A DNA stretch of 64,000 nt from Adiantum capillus-veneris (lineage: Eukaryota; Streptophyta; Polypodiopsida; Polypodiales; Pteridaceae): assembly GCA_014529385.2 (NCBI GenBank), contig CM043955.1, forward strand, positions 143,787,640 through 143,851,639, in the 5' to 3' direction. The stretch's first letter is position 1. Every line of letters starts with the position of its first letter. Made by a program: the position numbers and the translations under genes. Positions 1-12,985 of this stretch are shown piece after piece. The notes under the pieces are model-generated. The model had not been told where the DNA came from and did not search any database. It worked only from the letters and a program-made list of their open reading frames with translations.

Positions 1-345
1 GTTGTTGGTCAACACATTATTTGTCATATGTCACAAGTCTTACAAAAACTTCTGACATCAGCAATCAGTGTTTGACACCACAGACCAGCTTGCAAAATCT
101 TCTTGTAGGTTACTTCATTGGAAAAGTGTCCACCAGATTCACCATTATGTGCTTCTGAAATCACTTGCATTCTTCCTTCCATAGGGACACAACGTCGAAG
201 TATACCAACAACACCCAGTCGATAAAGTAATCCTCCGATGATAGTAAATTTCAGGCTTTTTATGATCAGAGCTTTCTTCTGGTTCTACTTCTAGTCCTCT
301 GGAAAAGTACCTTGAGAAATAAATTGATAAACATCGTACCATTCA
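1..345 (-). pseudogene. Integrase N-terminal zinc-binding (HHCC) region of G1
   Basis: In the minus frames the peptide contains EAHNGESGGHFS, then YKKILQAGLW, then FCKTCD, which together give the H-H-C-C pattern of the retroviral/Ty3 integrase zinc-binding domain. A TGA follows directly after CDI, where family members usually carry the Cys of 'CQ', so it may be a one-base change. The first part (about 145-345) is read in a different frame from the HHCC part. The catalytic core would lie off the left edge. Confidence 0.75.
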
Positions 346-371
346 GGATCAACTGATTCTCCTGCCTCTAA

Positions 372-840
372 CTAAAATAAGTCAGCGTCCACCACTGGTT
401 CATCTCTCAAGGGTGATTCTGAATAACCTTCCGTACTTCTTGAGAGAAAATCAGCTCCACAATGATTCTTGCCAAGCTTATGGAAAATTCTGAATTCAAA
501 CTCCATTAGGAATATCATCCATCTTATCAGCCTGCCTTGAATAATGACTTTATTAATCAGAAACAGAAGAGCCTGATGGTCCACATAAAAGTGGAACAAA
601 TTTCCCAACAGGTAATGCCTGAACTTTGTAGCGTTGAAAACCATTCCAAGGGCTTCTCTCTCAGTAGTTGTATAGCCTTGTTCAGCCTGACTGAATCTGT
701 GAGACTGGCAAAATAAACCGGATAATCAGTCCTTCCGTCTGGCTGAGCTAATATTTCCCCCATTGCCAATCTCGAAGCATCTACATGTACGTGAAAAATA
801 ATATCCTAGTTTTGGCTGCCTAAGGACTGGTTTACTGATA
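372..840 (-). pseudogene. RNase H domain of G1 (frameshifted)
   Basis: The domain degrades the RNA strand of the RNA/DNA hybrid during reverse transcription. The first half (about 800-660) reads HVDASRLAMG then YPVYFAS, as in Ty3 RNase H. The second half (644-372), in another frame, reads FYVDHQALLFL and later HKLGKNHCGADFLSR, the usual C-terminal RNase H motif before the tether to integrase. At least one frameshift near 640-660 separates the halves. It lies between the RT and integrase remnants of G1. Confidence 0.8.
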
Positions 841-857
841 ATGGCCTTTTTCAGATT

Positions 858-2028
858 CTAGAAGCTCTCCTCACATTCAGCAGTCCAGTTGAACTTACTG
901 GTCTTCTTTGTAAGCTCATATAGTGGTACTGCTTGAGAAGCAAACTTATGTACGAATCTTCTATAGAAATTCACATAACCCAAGAAAGAGCTCAACTCTG
1001 AAGCATTTCTGGGTGCTTTAGCTTGCTGAGCACACTGAATTTTTTCATTGGCCATCTCTATTCCATTTCGGGAAACCACATGTCCCAGTAGCTATCCCTT
1101 CTAGACTAGGAAAATAGATTTGAATGGATTCAAACAAATCCACTTCTCCTGACAGTGTTTGAAAACCATCTCTAGGAATAGTAGGTAATGTTCCTCATCT
1201 GAATAGACAGTAAAGTTATCCATAAAAATGGCGAGGAACCTATGAAGGAATTCATTAAACATCTCCATCATACACCGCTGAAAGGTAGCTGGTGCATTGC
1301 ACAGGCCAAAAGGCATCACCAGATACATGAAAGCTCCCCACTCAGTGATGAAAGTGGTCTTGGCTCTATGTTCAGGAGCGATCTGTAACTGGTTATAGCC
1401 ATTGTGACCATCCATGAAGCTATACATTTCATATCCTGCGATCTCATCAAGCAACATGTCAGTAAAAGGCAATGGAAATGGATCTTTGATTGTTTGGGCG
1501 TTGAGTTTCCTATAGTCGACACAAACTCTCAATTTCCCATTCTTCTTGGGAACGATGACTATGGGAAATAGCCAATCACTATTGGCCACCTCTATGATGA
1601 ACCCAGCCTTGAGAAGATTATCAATCTCCTCTTGACCTTCTTTGCATAGTTGGGGTCATCCGATATCTTTGCATTCGTACTGGCCTAGCATCTGGCTTCA
1701 GCGATATTCGGTGCTGACATACTTCAAGATCCACTCCCTTCAGGTCTGTATGTTCCCAGGCAAACACGTCTTTATAGTTCTGGAACATCTTACTTGCCTT
1801 TTCCTTCATTTCCGGGTTGAGATGCTTGTTGACCTTGATCATCCTAGGACTATCCTCTAATCCTAGGTTCCATTCCTCCACTTCTTGGTCGCCTGGAAGC
1901 AACCAATTAGGCCCGCCTCCTTTTTGTTTGGTCGACTCTTCAGCATAATCCCAGGATGGTCCATTCATTTCTGAATCAGCATTCTGATCCACTGGGTACT
2001 CTTCAGAACGTAATGGTTCCTCTACCAT
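858..2028 (-). pseudogene. Reverse transcriptase of G1, catalytic Asp changed to Asn
   Basis: The pre-RT linker (2028-1621) has the gypsy signature DVFAWEHTDLKG. The RT core (1589-1101) has VPKKNGKLRVCVDYRKLN, the palm motif FMDGHNGYNQ and MPFGLCNAPATFQR. The thumb/connection (1079-858) has SSFLGYVNFYRRF. The catalytic box, normally (F/Y)-M-D-D-F, reads F-M-D-N-F at about 1215-1230 (codons GAT AAC). The second metal-binding aspartate is therefore lost, which is expected to kill polymerase activity. Frame changes near 1600-1650 and 1090 break the ORF. Identity is certain; the gene is non-functional. Confidence 0.92.
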
Positions 2029-2094
2029 ACCAATATCAAAGATGATTCTACCACCCTTCCAGTTAGCTGAACTATTCTTTCTCCTGTGTTGATT

Positions 2095-2814
2095 TCAGTA
2101 AACTGATCGGGGAATTGTCTTTTCTGCTTTGTCAGCCTGCTCTTTATTCAGCAAGACTGCATTCAAGTCAATCTCTGCCAAAGGGAATATGTTCATGGCC
2201 GCTAACATTCTCTCAATCTTCTTGGATCTGTACTTTTGACATAACTCCTTCAGCCTCAGTTCTTTTCTCCAGCTCCTATTATTGTTTGTTTGGATTTGAA
2301 TTCTACCACTAGCCCCTTCTATGGTTAATGTTTGGTTTGCATAGTCATGAACAGCATGTGTTGTTTTCAACCATGGGCAGCCTAGCACCATCCCATATGC
2401 CCCTTGCACATCCAGAACTAAGAAACTGGTTTTGAATTTTTCCCTCCCAACTCTTATCTGCATATTTTCAATCATACCCATCGCTTGTACCACTCTGTGA
2501 TCTGCCATTCCCACTTTAAATGGTGTTGTCTTCAGATTAGTGATACCCATTCTCTGCTGGAGATGAACTCCCATTATGTTGACTCTTGCTCCTCCATCCA
2601 AAATAACACTTGAGAGAGGTTCCCACTGCTTCCTAACCTTGTAGTCCATGTGAATAAGTGGAACTTCATCATCTCGGATAGCCGGCAGGTCCACTGTTCT
2701 GGCCTCCGCCTCAGCTTTCCTGCGCTGTCTGATAAAGTTGGCCACTTCAGGCAAGGTTCTTCCGATATCCTCCAACTCTACAATCAACTTCTGAATTCTA
2801 TCACAAATTTTCAC
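2095..2814 (-). pseudogene. Aspartic protease (retropepsin) region of G1
   Basis: A 239-residue uninterrupted stretch. The active-site motif is ILDGGARVNIM (D-G-G rather than D-S/T-G), followed about 75 residues later by VLGCPWL, the usual retropepsin 'hydrophobic-G-x-P-W' segment. D-G-G occurs in several plant gypsy lineages, so it may be lineage-typical rather than a mutation. It lies between gag (3045-4782) and RT (858-2028), the standard position. This is the best-preserved reading frame of G1. Confidence 0.85.
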
Positions 2815-3044
2815 ATGAATTTCTTCTCTTTCTTGGTCAGATTGATTGTCAGGCTCAAAGAACTGGTATCTTCACACTGCCATTCCTCTTTTGTATTGCT
2901 TCCCATCCTTCCATCAACTCTCAATTCATCAGCTAGTCCCTGTACCTCAGCCAGCATGGTCTCAGATATGGCCGGTACTGACCGATCCTTATCAGTTGAT
3001 TGGGCTGGTATCCTTTGAATGAATCTAGCTTCAGAACTTTTTGG

Positions 3045-4782
3045 CTACTCTGGCTGCTTCTTGGCTAAATCCTCCATGATTTTAGCCGCTAGTTCCCTCT
3101 GCTCTTGCCGTTCATCTACCACCTTCTCTTTCCCTTTGGCCTTCCAAACTTCTCTTTGTTGAGCCCACTTGTTGCTGGTAGGATTAACTGGTGTTTTTGA
3201 AGTATCTAGAATTTCTTCAATAACTACACCCTTGCTTCTAGTAACTACCCATACTGGGACTGGCTCTAGTGCCTTAGCCTCAGTAGTAGTAGTTGCAGGT
3301 GCATATGGGCATTGGGCTGCAAAATAGCCATACTTCCCACAAGTGTAGCAATTCATGCTCCTATTCTGGAAGTTGCCACGTCCTCTGCCTTGACCCATAC
3401 CCGTTTGGAATCAGCCATGTCCCTGACCAGTACCACTGGTATCTGGTCTCTCCTCTTGAGCCACTTTGATGGGTTCTACCTTCACTGGTTCAGTGTAGGC
3501 GACCCCACTGACAGATCTTTGCCCTTCTTAAAGTGGTGAATCTTGATGCCACAATTGTTCCATAGATGACCAAAAGCCTTACAGTAGGTACATTGTGGAC
3601 ATTCATTGGAGATATGGTCCTTGGATTTTCATTTTGAACACCAAGTCTCCATCTTCCGAACTGGCTGTCTTGTGTGGCTAATTTTGGCAATCTGTCTAGC
3701 CCTTTCTTCAATTTTCTTGGTCCAAGATCTCTTCTTTGACTTCTCCTTGGATCGTTCATTAGAGCTGCTTTCGAAGCTACTAGACACCTCACTGGAATCA
3801 GAACTTTCAGTAGCAGAACTACTGCTACTGGACCTTCACTTCTTGTGACTCTTTTCCTTCTTGGCCTACTGTTCCAGCTTCAGTGCCCTTTGGACCAGAT
3901 CATTGAATTTCTTGGTAGGAGCTGGTACCTCTTGCTCCCTAAGCTTTTTGCTTCTGAAACCATTCAGAAACCATGCCCTCAACCTCTTCTCAGACGGCGG
4001 TTCCTGTAACTGCCTGGTTAGCTCCTTGATCTTTTCCACATAACTTCGGACTGATAGTTTCCACTGTTTGATCTTATCTATTCACAGAGGATATCTTCAT
4101 CCCCTCTGTTGTCGGAGTATTCCAATCTGAAGGCTTTAAGCAATTTGTTGTATGACCTGAGCTGGCAGGCAGGGTAATGGTAATACCATTTCCTCGCTGC
4201 CTCCTTCAAGGTTTGTGGAAAATATTCCCCCCAATCATTCTCATCAATATTTTTCAGTTCAGCATACTGCTCAAAAGCCTGTATGTGAACGTCTGGATCG
4301 TCTTTCTTCCCTCCCTCGAATATTGGAAAAGAAATTTTTAGGGAAGCTGTGTAATCATTCCGATTACCACTGATCCTGCCACTTCTCTTTTTGAATTCAG
4401 AATGGCGCTTGGAAGTCTTCTTGCAATTGTCAGTATCAGCATCCCAATCAATCTCTGTCTCTGTCTCGGTGTCAGTGTCTTCTTTGGTCCGTCTACTAGA
4501 AGTACGGTAACTACCTTTACTTCCCTTGGTACCCTCATCCCCCTACCGGGATCGAGAACTCTTGGAACTCTTGGCTTTTCGTGCTTCCCGTTCTACCTGT
4601 CGGCGTCGAGAATGACTGGACTGTTGTTGTGAGTCATGCGCCTCATCAGCCTGACTATTCTCCTCCTGAGCCTTAGTGTCAGTCATCTTCTCTTGCTTGG
4701 AGTCAGACTCTCTTCCTGACTCCTCAGGAATATGGTCAACACGAATGGTGGATTTTCGGCCACGACTGGATTTAGGTGCCAT
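3045..4782 (-). pseudogene. gag of G1 with a damaged zinc knuckle
   Basis: The start is the ATG at 4780-4782 (MAPKSSRGRKST), followed by a Ser/Lys/Glu-rich N-terminus. A Retrotrans_gag-like core with AARKWYYHYP lies near 4180-4215. At 3398-3330 a nucleocapsid zinc knuckle reads C-Y-T-C-G-K-Y-G-Y-F-A-A-Q-C, so the histidine of CCHC is Tyr (TAT instead of CAT, one transition). Several frameshifts occur between 4540 and 3400. Gag would form the cytoplasmic virus-like particle. Confidence 0.75.
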
Positions 4783-4838
4783 TGCTGAAAACTTCCAACT
4801 GGGAGAAGAGTCTTTCAGTCAACGAGCTTCAGCTCGAG

Positions 4839-4853
4839 CCACCGTGATTGCCA
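4839..4853 (-). other. Candidate primer-binding site of G1
   Basis: The minus strand reads TGGCAATCACGGTGG three bases after the proposed LTR end CA at 4857-4858. Position and the TGG start fit a PBS. I could not assign the matching tRNA with confidence; an Arg-type tRNA is only a guess. Confidence 0.4.
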
Positions 4854-4856
4854 AAA

Positions 4857-5477
4857 TGGAATTGGAGCTAATCTCTTGAAACAGCTAATTCCAGTGTTAG
4901 AAGATTTCAGCTACTAGTGTGAGAAGAATTCAGACACTATACTGGAAAAAAATCAGAAACTAGATTGGAATTTGGATACTGGAATAAGAATCAGATTTAT
5001 GTACTGGAAATAATGTTCAGATTTAGATTCATAGTACTGGACAAGAAGTAAGTGTAACTGGAATATCTACCATGATTGGGATAACAGATAAAAGATTACA
5101 GTGAATATGATTTACAAAGAGAGTACAGCCGACAACAACTGCTAATGATTCTCAAGTACAAGTGTAGCCAAAGTGCTAACCCAAATGATAACAATTGCCA
5201 ACCCGATTACAATGTAATGGGCCCTATTTATACACTTCGGGTTTACTGTACTAATTTCCATAGTAACTACTAAGCAATTCGTTGCCCATCTCCTAAGATA
5301 ACGTTCCCACATAGTGAAACTATCCAGCCGTCTACATCCTGCAGCGGCTAGAATCAAAGCCAAGTGACCAATAGGTCGTCACCAAATGCTGCTTCCATTT
5401 ACATAATCGGGACAGAGAACCAGTTTTTCGTCAAGCAATGTACATATCCAGATGTAGTAGATGTTAAGAACGTCCAT
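4857..5477 (-). repeat. 5' LTR of G1 (distal end approximate)
   Basis: Non-coding AT-rich DNA directly upstream of gag. It carries a minus-strand TATA box (5221-5232), and its end abuts a PBS-like site. Its partner LTR is outside the window, so the length is an inference. Confidence 0.5.
5221..5232 (-). promoter_or_regulatory. TATA box of the G1 LTR
   Basis: The minus strand reads TATAAATAGGGC, a strong plant TATA element. Transcription would start about 25-35 bp downstream (near 5190-5200) and run toward gag, as expected for the U3/R boundary. Confidence 0.6.
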
Positions 5478-6837
<1,360 letters not shown>

Positions 6838-7039
6838 ATCCCTAGTGTGTGTGGGCACGCTTGCCTGTGGTTGCTCGTGGGAAAAAAACGAGCAAGAAGG
6901 GCATATGGCACTGCAGAGAAAGACTACCCATATAATAAGAAAATCCCGATTCCAAAAATAGAGGGGCTGTTTTTACACACCCATACCTACAGTTTTTGAC
7001 TTCATTATGAGCCTCCACATTATGTGAGTTATCTCACTG

Positions 7040-7203
7040 TCATGCGGCTCCACTTCCATGATGGGAAAAAGAGCAAAGAGAAGCAGAAAAATTCTATTTG
7101 AAGCTCACACATTTATTGAGCAGTGACCAGGGCTTGAGAACAAGCAAGGAGATCCAGAAAGTGTATGCTTTATGTGGTTATGAAGGTCTAAGCGTAGAGA
7201 TTT
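7040..7203 (+). repeat. Dispersed 164-bp repeat, copy 1
   Basis: It begins TCATGCGGCTCC and ends AAGCGTAGAGATTT. A close direct copy is at 28741-28903. Function is unknown; it is probably a fragment of a larger repeat family. Confidence 0.8.
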
Positions 7204-7685
7204 CATGCTTGAAGAAATGGTTTTACATGTGAAAGGGATCTTAGGACATACAAGGCAACTTGGGTAGAGGAAGACATGTGCTCAGTGGTAAAAAAGAAAG
7301 CGTGTGAGAGACTTCAACCTCTGCATGAGGGAAGCCAAAAAAGTCTTAGTCTATAAAAATTTTGTAATACAGGTTTTTGGTAAAAACGGGCCTTAGAATC
7401 AAAAGGAAAACAGCGTTTTGAGCATTTTTGCGTCTCATGCACAGAGGCTAATTCTGCACTGATTAAGAGATATTCAAGTTTTCTTTCTCTGCTCTATAAG
7501 GGGAGGAAACCATAAGCTTTGAGCACTCTAACTCTTTTTACAAGTTTCCATAGCCCACTCTAATCCAAGCTTCCATAGCCACTCTAATCAAAGAATCCAT
7601 GACCCAAGCCGTAAACTCTTTATCAAGCCATAATTAATCATTTTCATGGGATCTCTCTCTCTCTCTCTGTCGATCTTAAAGCAGC

Positions 7686-8597
7686 AGTGGGACGCATGTC
7701 TAATCTCACCATCCTATCTTATTGCAGTATTAGCCAGAACCATGATTAATTTGTCAAACCATGGGACGAAGCTGACTCGACTAGTGCATAGAGGCTACAA
7801 GAGGTTGTTAATCTCTTGGAAAACAACTAATAACTCGCATCTAACTCAAGCTATAGTCACGTGACTGAAATCACCAAAAGCCAATCGCTCATCAGCAAAG
7901 AAAATCACATCCGTTACAGCATCAAATGACATCCAAACGTAACGAAACTTCTAGGACAAGTTTATAAGACCTAAGCACACATGCCTATGGTCTCAAACCC
8001 CACTTTAGGTCAAGTTCCAAAATCGCGATTATTAACAGCAGTGGATTTTTGACCTAGTTGTTTTCGACCCAGAATGCATCTAAATGCTTAGCAATGATGC
8101 CCCAATACCCTGCCTATGCTTAGTTTCTGATTTAAAAGTGTAAGTTTCTAGTTATGATGAAATTAGGCCGCGGGTCGGCGACGCCAAAAGCTATGAAATA
8201 CTGTGAATGGCTTACGTCAATGCGTAGAGCTCTTACCTACAGTTGCAATGCAACAAACACATTCGCAATGTGACAACTGGAGAGGGAGTAGAAAGCACGA
8301 GAAGGAGAGAAGTGAGCACCGTCAGCTAACATTGTGTATTTCTTATCCAAAAACTTACAAAAATTGGCTTTTATACCTTAGCCAAGGTTTTTGGGTGGTC
8401 AAAAGTAATAATCTGGAGTTCTACCAAAGCTGGGAATTGACTGGCTCATACAATTTGGAAGCTTGTAGCCCCGGTTCATTAATTACAAAGTTTACCAAGA
8501 AAATAGGAGTTACAATATTCTCGATCTATCAAAAAATAATAATTGTTTTACAAGGAGAACTCCAAAAAATGGTATCCGTGTTAGCTTTCTGCTAACA
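7686..8597 (-). repeat. 3' LTR of R1
   Basis: Aligns end to end with 24666-25566, with small substitutions and indels. The outer end is AGTGGG where the partner has TGTGGG. It contains one half-decayed copy of the R1 palindrome (AATCGCGATTATTAAC, 8021-8036). Confidence 0.95.
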
Positions 8598-8614
8598 TTC
8601 CCCCCCTCCTTTCC
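8598..8614 (-). other. Polypurine tract of R1
   Basis: The minus strand reads GGAAAGGAGGGGGGGAA and is followed at once by the LTR start TGTTAGCAG. This is the plus-strand DNA primer site for reverse transcription and fixes the element's orientation. Confidence 0.92.
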
Positions 8615-8636
8615 TATGCCGTCCCTTGACACAGCT

Positions 8637-11600
8637 TTATGGGCTGAAGTAGTCCTCGGGTTGACGGCGGGCGAGGCGGTCTTTCAGTGCTTCCAATGCT
8701 TTTTCGTATCTGATTTTGCGTTCTTTGTCTGGGACTTGCAAAAATTGCATGGTGACTCTGTTTTTTAGTTCCACTACTGAGTATCCTACAAACCTTGACG
8801 TGAGGTTGCTTATCACCGGCGCAAATATCTTCGTTCGCCAGGTGAAGAAGCCAGTGTAGAATGCCTCCTCAAAAGCGAGCATATTATGCGAGGGCAGGAA
8901 CATGCATCTGGCATAAAATCCATAGAGAATTTCCTCTGAGGGTTGCCCACTTAGATCATAGCAAAGGCCTTTGTTCCCTTCCAAGAATGAGAGCGAGGGG
9001 GCTCCTGTCTGGTTAGGATCATTTAAAACCTGTATGCAAGTGAGTAGCATCCTGCAGATCTTATATAGCATTTCGTAGTAGAGATCTGGCAGACTCTTGA
9101 AGAATGTCATGGCGCCCGTTAGGGTTTTCACCATGTATTCTTCTGATGCTTGGTCTTTCTCTAGAGCTGGCAACCTGGGAAAATTAAGCCATGTTGACCT
9201 TTTCTTCTGCAGTGCTTCATGTGCTTGCCATGTCCTTACTCGAGGTACAAGACAGAATGTCGGATCTTTCTGTAGGGCCGCAGGTGCTCTTGTGAACAGA
9301 ATCATGTATCTTGGATTCTTGTTCAACTAGCTTAACCTCCACTTCAGGTGGTCTTTATCTGCGCCAACTTCTTGCATATCTTTGTATAATATTTCCTTTA
9401 CCTGTAAGAGTTCTACCTTGATGAGAGGGTATGGCAGGGATTGTTGGTGCCATTGAGCATTGATTTGATTGGCAATGAGTTGAGTGACATTGACAGATTG
9501 TAAAACTCTCAATTCCCAATCCATTGCGGCCTTCCACTGCTCATCTTCCTCTAAGGTGATCTTCTCTTTCAGTGCGTCCTCTTCAGCCTTTGACAGCTGG
9601 ACCATTGGCATTTTATCTTCATTTGTGATTTGGACCTGAAAGTCTTTGTCACCACTCGGCTCTGCTGTAGTTGCATCTCAAAGTCAGCAAATGAGACCGA
9701 GGGGATGTCCATTTGGGGTGGCTCTGAAGTACCTGCCTCTTCATGTATATCTGGCTTTCCATCTCTGAGGAGTTGATTCATCCTTTTCAATTCTGCAATT
9801 TCCTTAAGGAGTTCCTTTTCTCTTTGGACCCGCATCAGTGCCAGGTCTCTACGTTGTGACTGCTCCAGCTTCAACTCCAGTTCTAAATCTCTGTTTTTCT
9901 TTTCAAGTTCTTTATACACTTCATATGTTCCCTTGATCGAGGCCATGGCTGGATTTTCTCTTATTTACCGCAAGAAAGTGGCCTGATCATTGATTCTTTG
10001 TTCGGAATATTGGAGAGAAGCGTTAGCGGCATCTAACTGTACTTGAATTTTTTGAGCTGACAGAGAGGTGGTAAGAAGTTCGTTTGTCACTTTTGTCAGC
10101 TGCTCATCTTTCACTTTGCATGCATCAGCTAATTTAGTAAGGAGGTCACCCAACTCCTCCATTTCCTTCTACTGGCTGTCCCTGGCTATCTGATGTTGTT
10201 CTACTTCAGTCTTTAGCTCTTGTACTTGCCTTTGGAGATTAGTGATAGTAGCCATTCTGTCGTCAAGCTCTCCTTGAAGAGCATCGATAACCATTTCTAT
10301 TTCTTTGGCTTTTTTAGTGTGGTCGAAGATTGCTAAGCGGAGTTTCTTCATCATGAGTTGCATCTGCCTTGCATACTCATTTACTTGTATAATCACTTCC
10401 TCATTGGACTGCCACTCCTCCTGTCTTGCGAGTTGTGATGTGCCGGCAGACTCTTGTGTTGCTTCTTGTTGTGTTGTAGGTGTTGGTGGTTCTGTAGAAG
10501 TGAATGGTTGTTCTTCTCTTTGGCCATCCTGAGGCTTTGATACCTCGGCAGTTTCTGGCTACGTGGAAACAACCTGTTTGGTCTCAATCCTTACCATTTC
10601 TTTAGTCATCGTAGGCCTTTCTGCCTTCTCAGTCTTGGTTTCTTTCTCAAGGGTAGTGGTTTGCTCTTTTTCTGTATCTTCCTTTTGTTCAGTTTCATCC
10701 ACGGGCTTGTGAGTTTCCTCGGTGGTTGTCTGCTTTGGTTCTGGTTCAGCTACCTTTTCCTCATGTTGTTTGGCATGGTCAGCTTGCTGTGTAGCTTTCG
10801 TTTGGTGGGTAAATTCAAAATCTTTTTCCTTTTTGATCTCGGATTCTTCATTGGTCTCTTGGCCTAACAGTGATGATGGTGGAGTAGGCATGGGCTGGTC
10901 TTGTTGTTCCGGCGGCGGTGAGGTGGGTCAGAGAGATGCCTGGCTCTGCTCTTGAGTAGCCACTTCCTCCACGTTCTTTGCCGCTTCTTCGGCCTCTTTC
11001 AAATTTAAGGCTTCTGCCTCTTGGTACATCCTTTCTAAATAATCTTTGGGATCCTCGGCCTCTTTTCTTGAATGATGCTTCGTTCGAAGTCCTTTCAAGC
11101 CGATGGGTACCCACTTTTTTGGGTCTTTTCCCTGTGCTTGACTAGTGCACTGATACGCCTGTTTTTCTCTTTCAAATCTTGCTTGTTTATGAGCTGGCTC
11201 TTCTTGGTGGGCAGCCACAGCTTTTCGCTTCATCTCTTCCCTCCTAGCTCTTTTTTCTTCGTTTTTGTCAGAGCTTTCACTGCTATGCTACTCTGATAAG
11301 TTGTCATCTGATTCATCACCTGATTTAAATGATCTTTTACTTGATCTTGTAGCTCTTGGAGCTATGCTGCCAAGATCCATGTATTCTGATCCGGGGCAAG
11401 TGGTAGGTTGTCGGCCATGCCAATGGCATGATAGACTATTCTTGTTAATATTTCTGGCGCACCCAAGTATGTTATTTTTCCTTCCTTTTTGGTGGCCTTC
11501 AATGTTGTCAAAACGTATTGCGTGTGGTCCACAGGTTGCCTTGTTGTTGACTTCAGAACTTGTGTAAAAGTGGTGTCCACGGTGTGATTTGGTGTCGTGT

Positions 11601-12200
11601 ACCTTGGTGGCCTTTTTGCCAGGAAATGGAAGTGTTGATGGTACAGACGGGCTAGCTCTTCCACCTATTTGTGGATGAGATCGGCGAATGTAGCCGAAGT
11701 TGTTTCCTTGGTAAATGTGCCCGCTATCTTCTTATCTCTTGCCCGCATGGTCATCCCTTCACTGGGCAGTCTGAGTGCCTCTACCACAATATCTTTTGTA
11801 ATCACAACCTCGACCTTGTTTCCGTGGTTATCTGATATTTGGGCAGTTCCGTCTTCTTTGATTGTGGACAGAAGCTCGTAAGCTTTCTGAAAGTCCACTC
11901 CGCAAGGTTCTTGTTCGTAAAAATGTCGGAGCCCCAACCTGCAGTTAGGCTCTTTGGTTTCTGGCTTTGCATCTACATCATAGACCTCTTTAGACAAGAG
12001 CTGCAACTCTACCTGATGCCCTTTTTCACTTTTAAACCTGCAAATGTGAACACCGTGGTTTGGTGTTCTTCCAACTGCTCTTTAGAAAGGTAAGATGCTT
12101 TTGTCGTCTTTACTGACTCGGGGTCCAGTTGATACGGGGGCAGTTCTTGCAGTTTCTCCTTTTGGTTTAACTTCTTCTTGGCCTTCTCCGCGGCTTGCAT
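8637..12200 (-). pseudogene. Long 3' ORF of R1, unknown function, about 1,150-1,190 codons, interrupted
   Basis: A chain of long minus-strand frames fills 12200-8637 with few stops (for example in-frame TAG at 11665-11667, frameshift near 12007). N-terminal part (12200-11362): a globular domain containing VVEALRLPSEGM, loosely like the 'putative plant transposon protein' domains of Athila-type elements; this is a resemblance, not a proven match. Middle (11300-10400): Glu/Lys/Gln/Thr-rich low complexity. Then about 270 residues of heptad-like coiled coil (10396-9569). C-terminus (9326-8637): about 229 continuous residues, hydrophobic and helical, ending DRLARRQPEDYFSP. There is no RT, RNase H, integrase or protease motif. 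It lies between the second palindrome array and the polypurine tract. It could be an extra (env-position) ORF or a diverged structural protein. Confidence 0.6.
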
Positions 12201-12386
12201 TGCTCCTGTTCAGTGAATAGAGTGTAAAGTTAGCAGATTTGTTGGATTTTTCTGTGAAATGTCCTTTTAGACTGACATGCTGATAATCTGGTCCAAATTG
12301 CTTCAAATCAATTTTTGAACAAGCAAAGATGCATAAAATCATGAAAGGAACAAAATTGTATGGTCAAAAAAAAAAATGCAACTAAA

Positions 12387-12985
12387 GTAATAATAGCAAT
12401 TATTTACATCTGGAAAAAATTTCAACTTTTTTGCAAACTTGGCTTTATAGGCTTGAAGTTTATGCCAATTACATGCTCTGAGGGAAATATGGGCCCATTT
12501 GGATGCATAGGTTGAAAATGGTACCAGATTTTGGGTTTAGGTCACTGAAACAGTAGATATAAAGGAAATTTGAGATTTTGATATCCAAATTGACTCAAAA
12601 TTGGCTAGTGGGCTTATCTCAACATGCTCTTTGGATGTATGATGACAAAATATCCAAATTCCTCAATTTTGACCAAAAAGTAAATAATCGCGATTATTAA
12701 CTTTTCTTCCAAAATTGACATTTTTTGGCATGCATTGGTTCTACGCATGGTATAGAGCTTGGGTATGAATTATGAGGTGATTTGGATCAAGAAAAGTTGT
12801 TCATAACCCAAATTTTGGCTTACACAAACTTCTTTGCGTTTTTTGGCAGTTTTGCAAGTAAAGGGAGGTCATTTTAGCTCATACTTGATTTTTGGCATGT
12901 AATAGGTGTGTACACATGATAGGTGAGGTGAATTGACAATTTCCACGCAAAAATGTTGCAAAAGTAAATAATTGTGATTATTTAC
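12387..12985. repeat. Palindrome array 2 of R1 (three copies, about 285-bp period)
   Basis: Copies at 12387-12407 (diverged), 12680-12701 (GTAAATAATCGCGATTATTAAC with an arm mismatch) and 12964-12985 (centre TTGTGA). Spacings are 293 and 284 bp. The sequence between copies is AT-rich and only loosely similar. The array lies just upstream of the long 3' ORF on the minus strand. Confidence 0.8.

Larger units (their letters stand above)
1..5477 (-). mobile_element. Ty3/gypsy LTR retrotransposon G1, truncated by the window edge
   Basis: Read on the minus strand from high to low coordinates, the order is LTR, gag, protease, RT, RNase H and the start of integrase, which is the Ty3/gypsy (Metaviridae) order. 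Coding capacity is broken by frameshifts and stops, so the copy is dead. The 3' half of integrase and the 3' LTR lie left of position 1. The distal end of the LTR is uncertain: TGGA at 4857 and TCCA ending near 5477 would make matching ends, but the second LTR needed to confirm this is outside the window. Confidence 0.85.
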
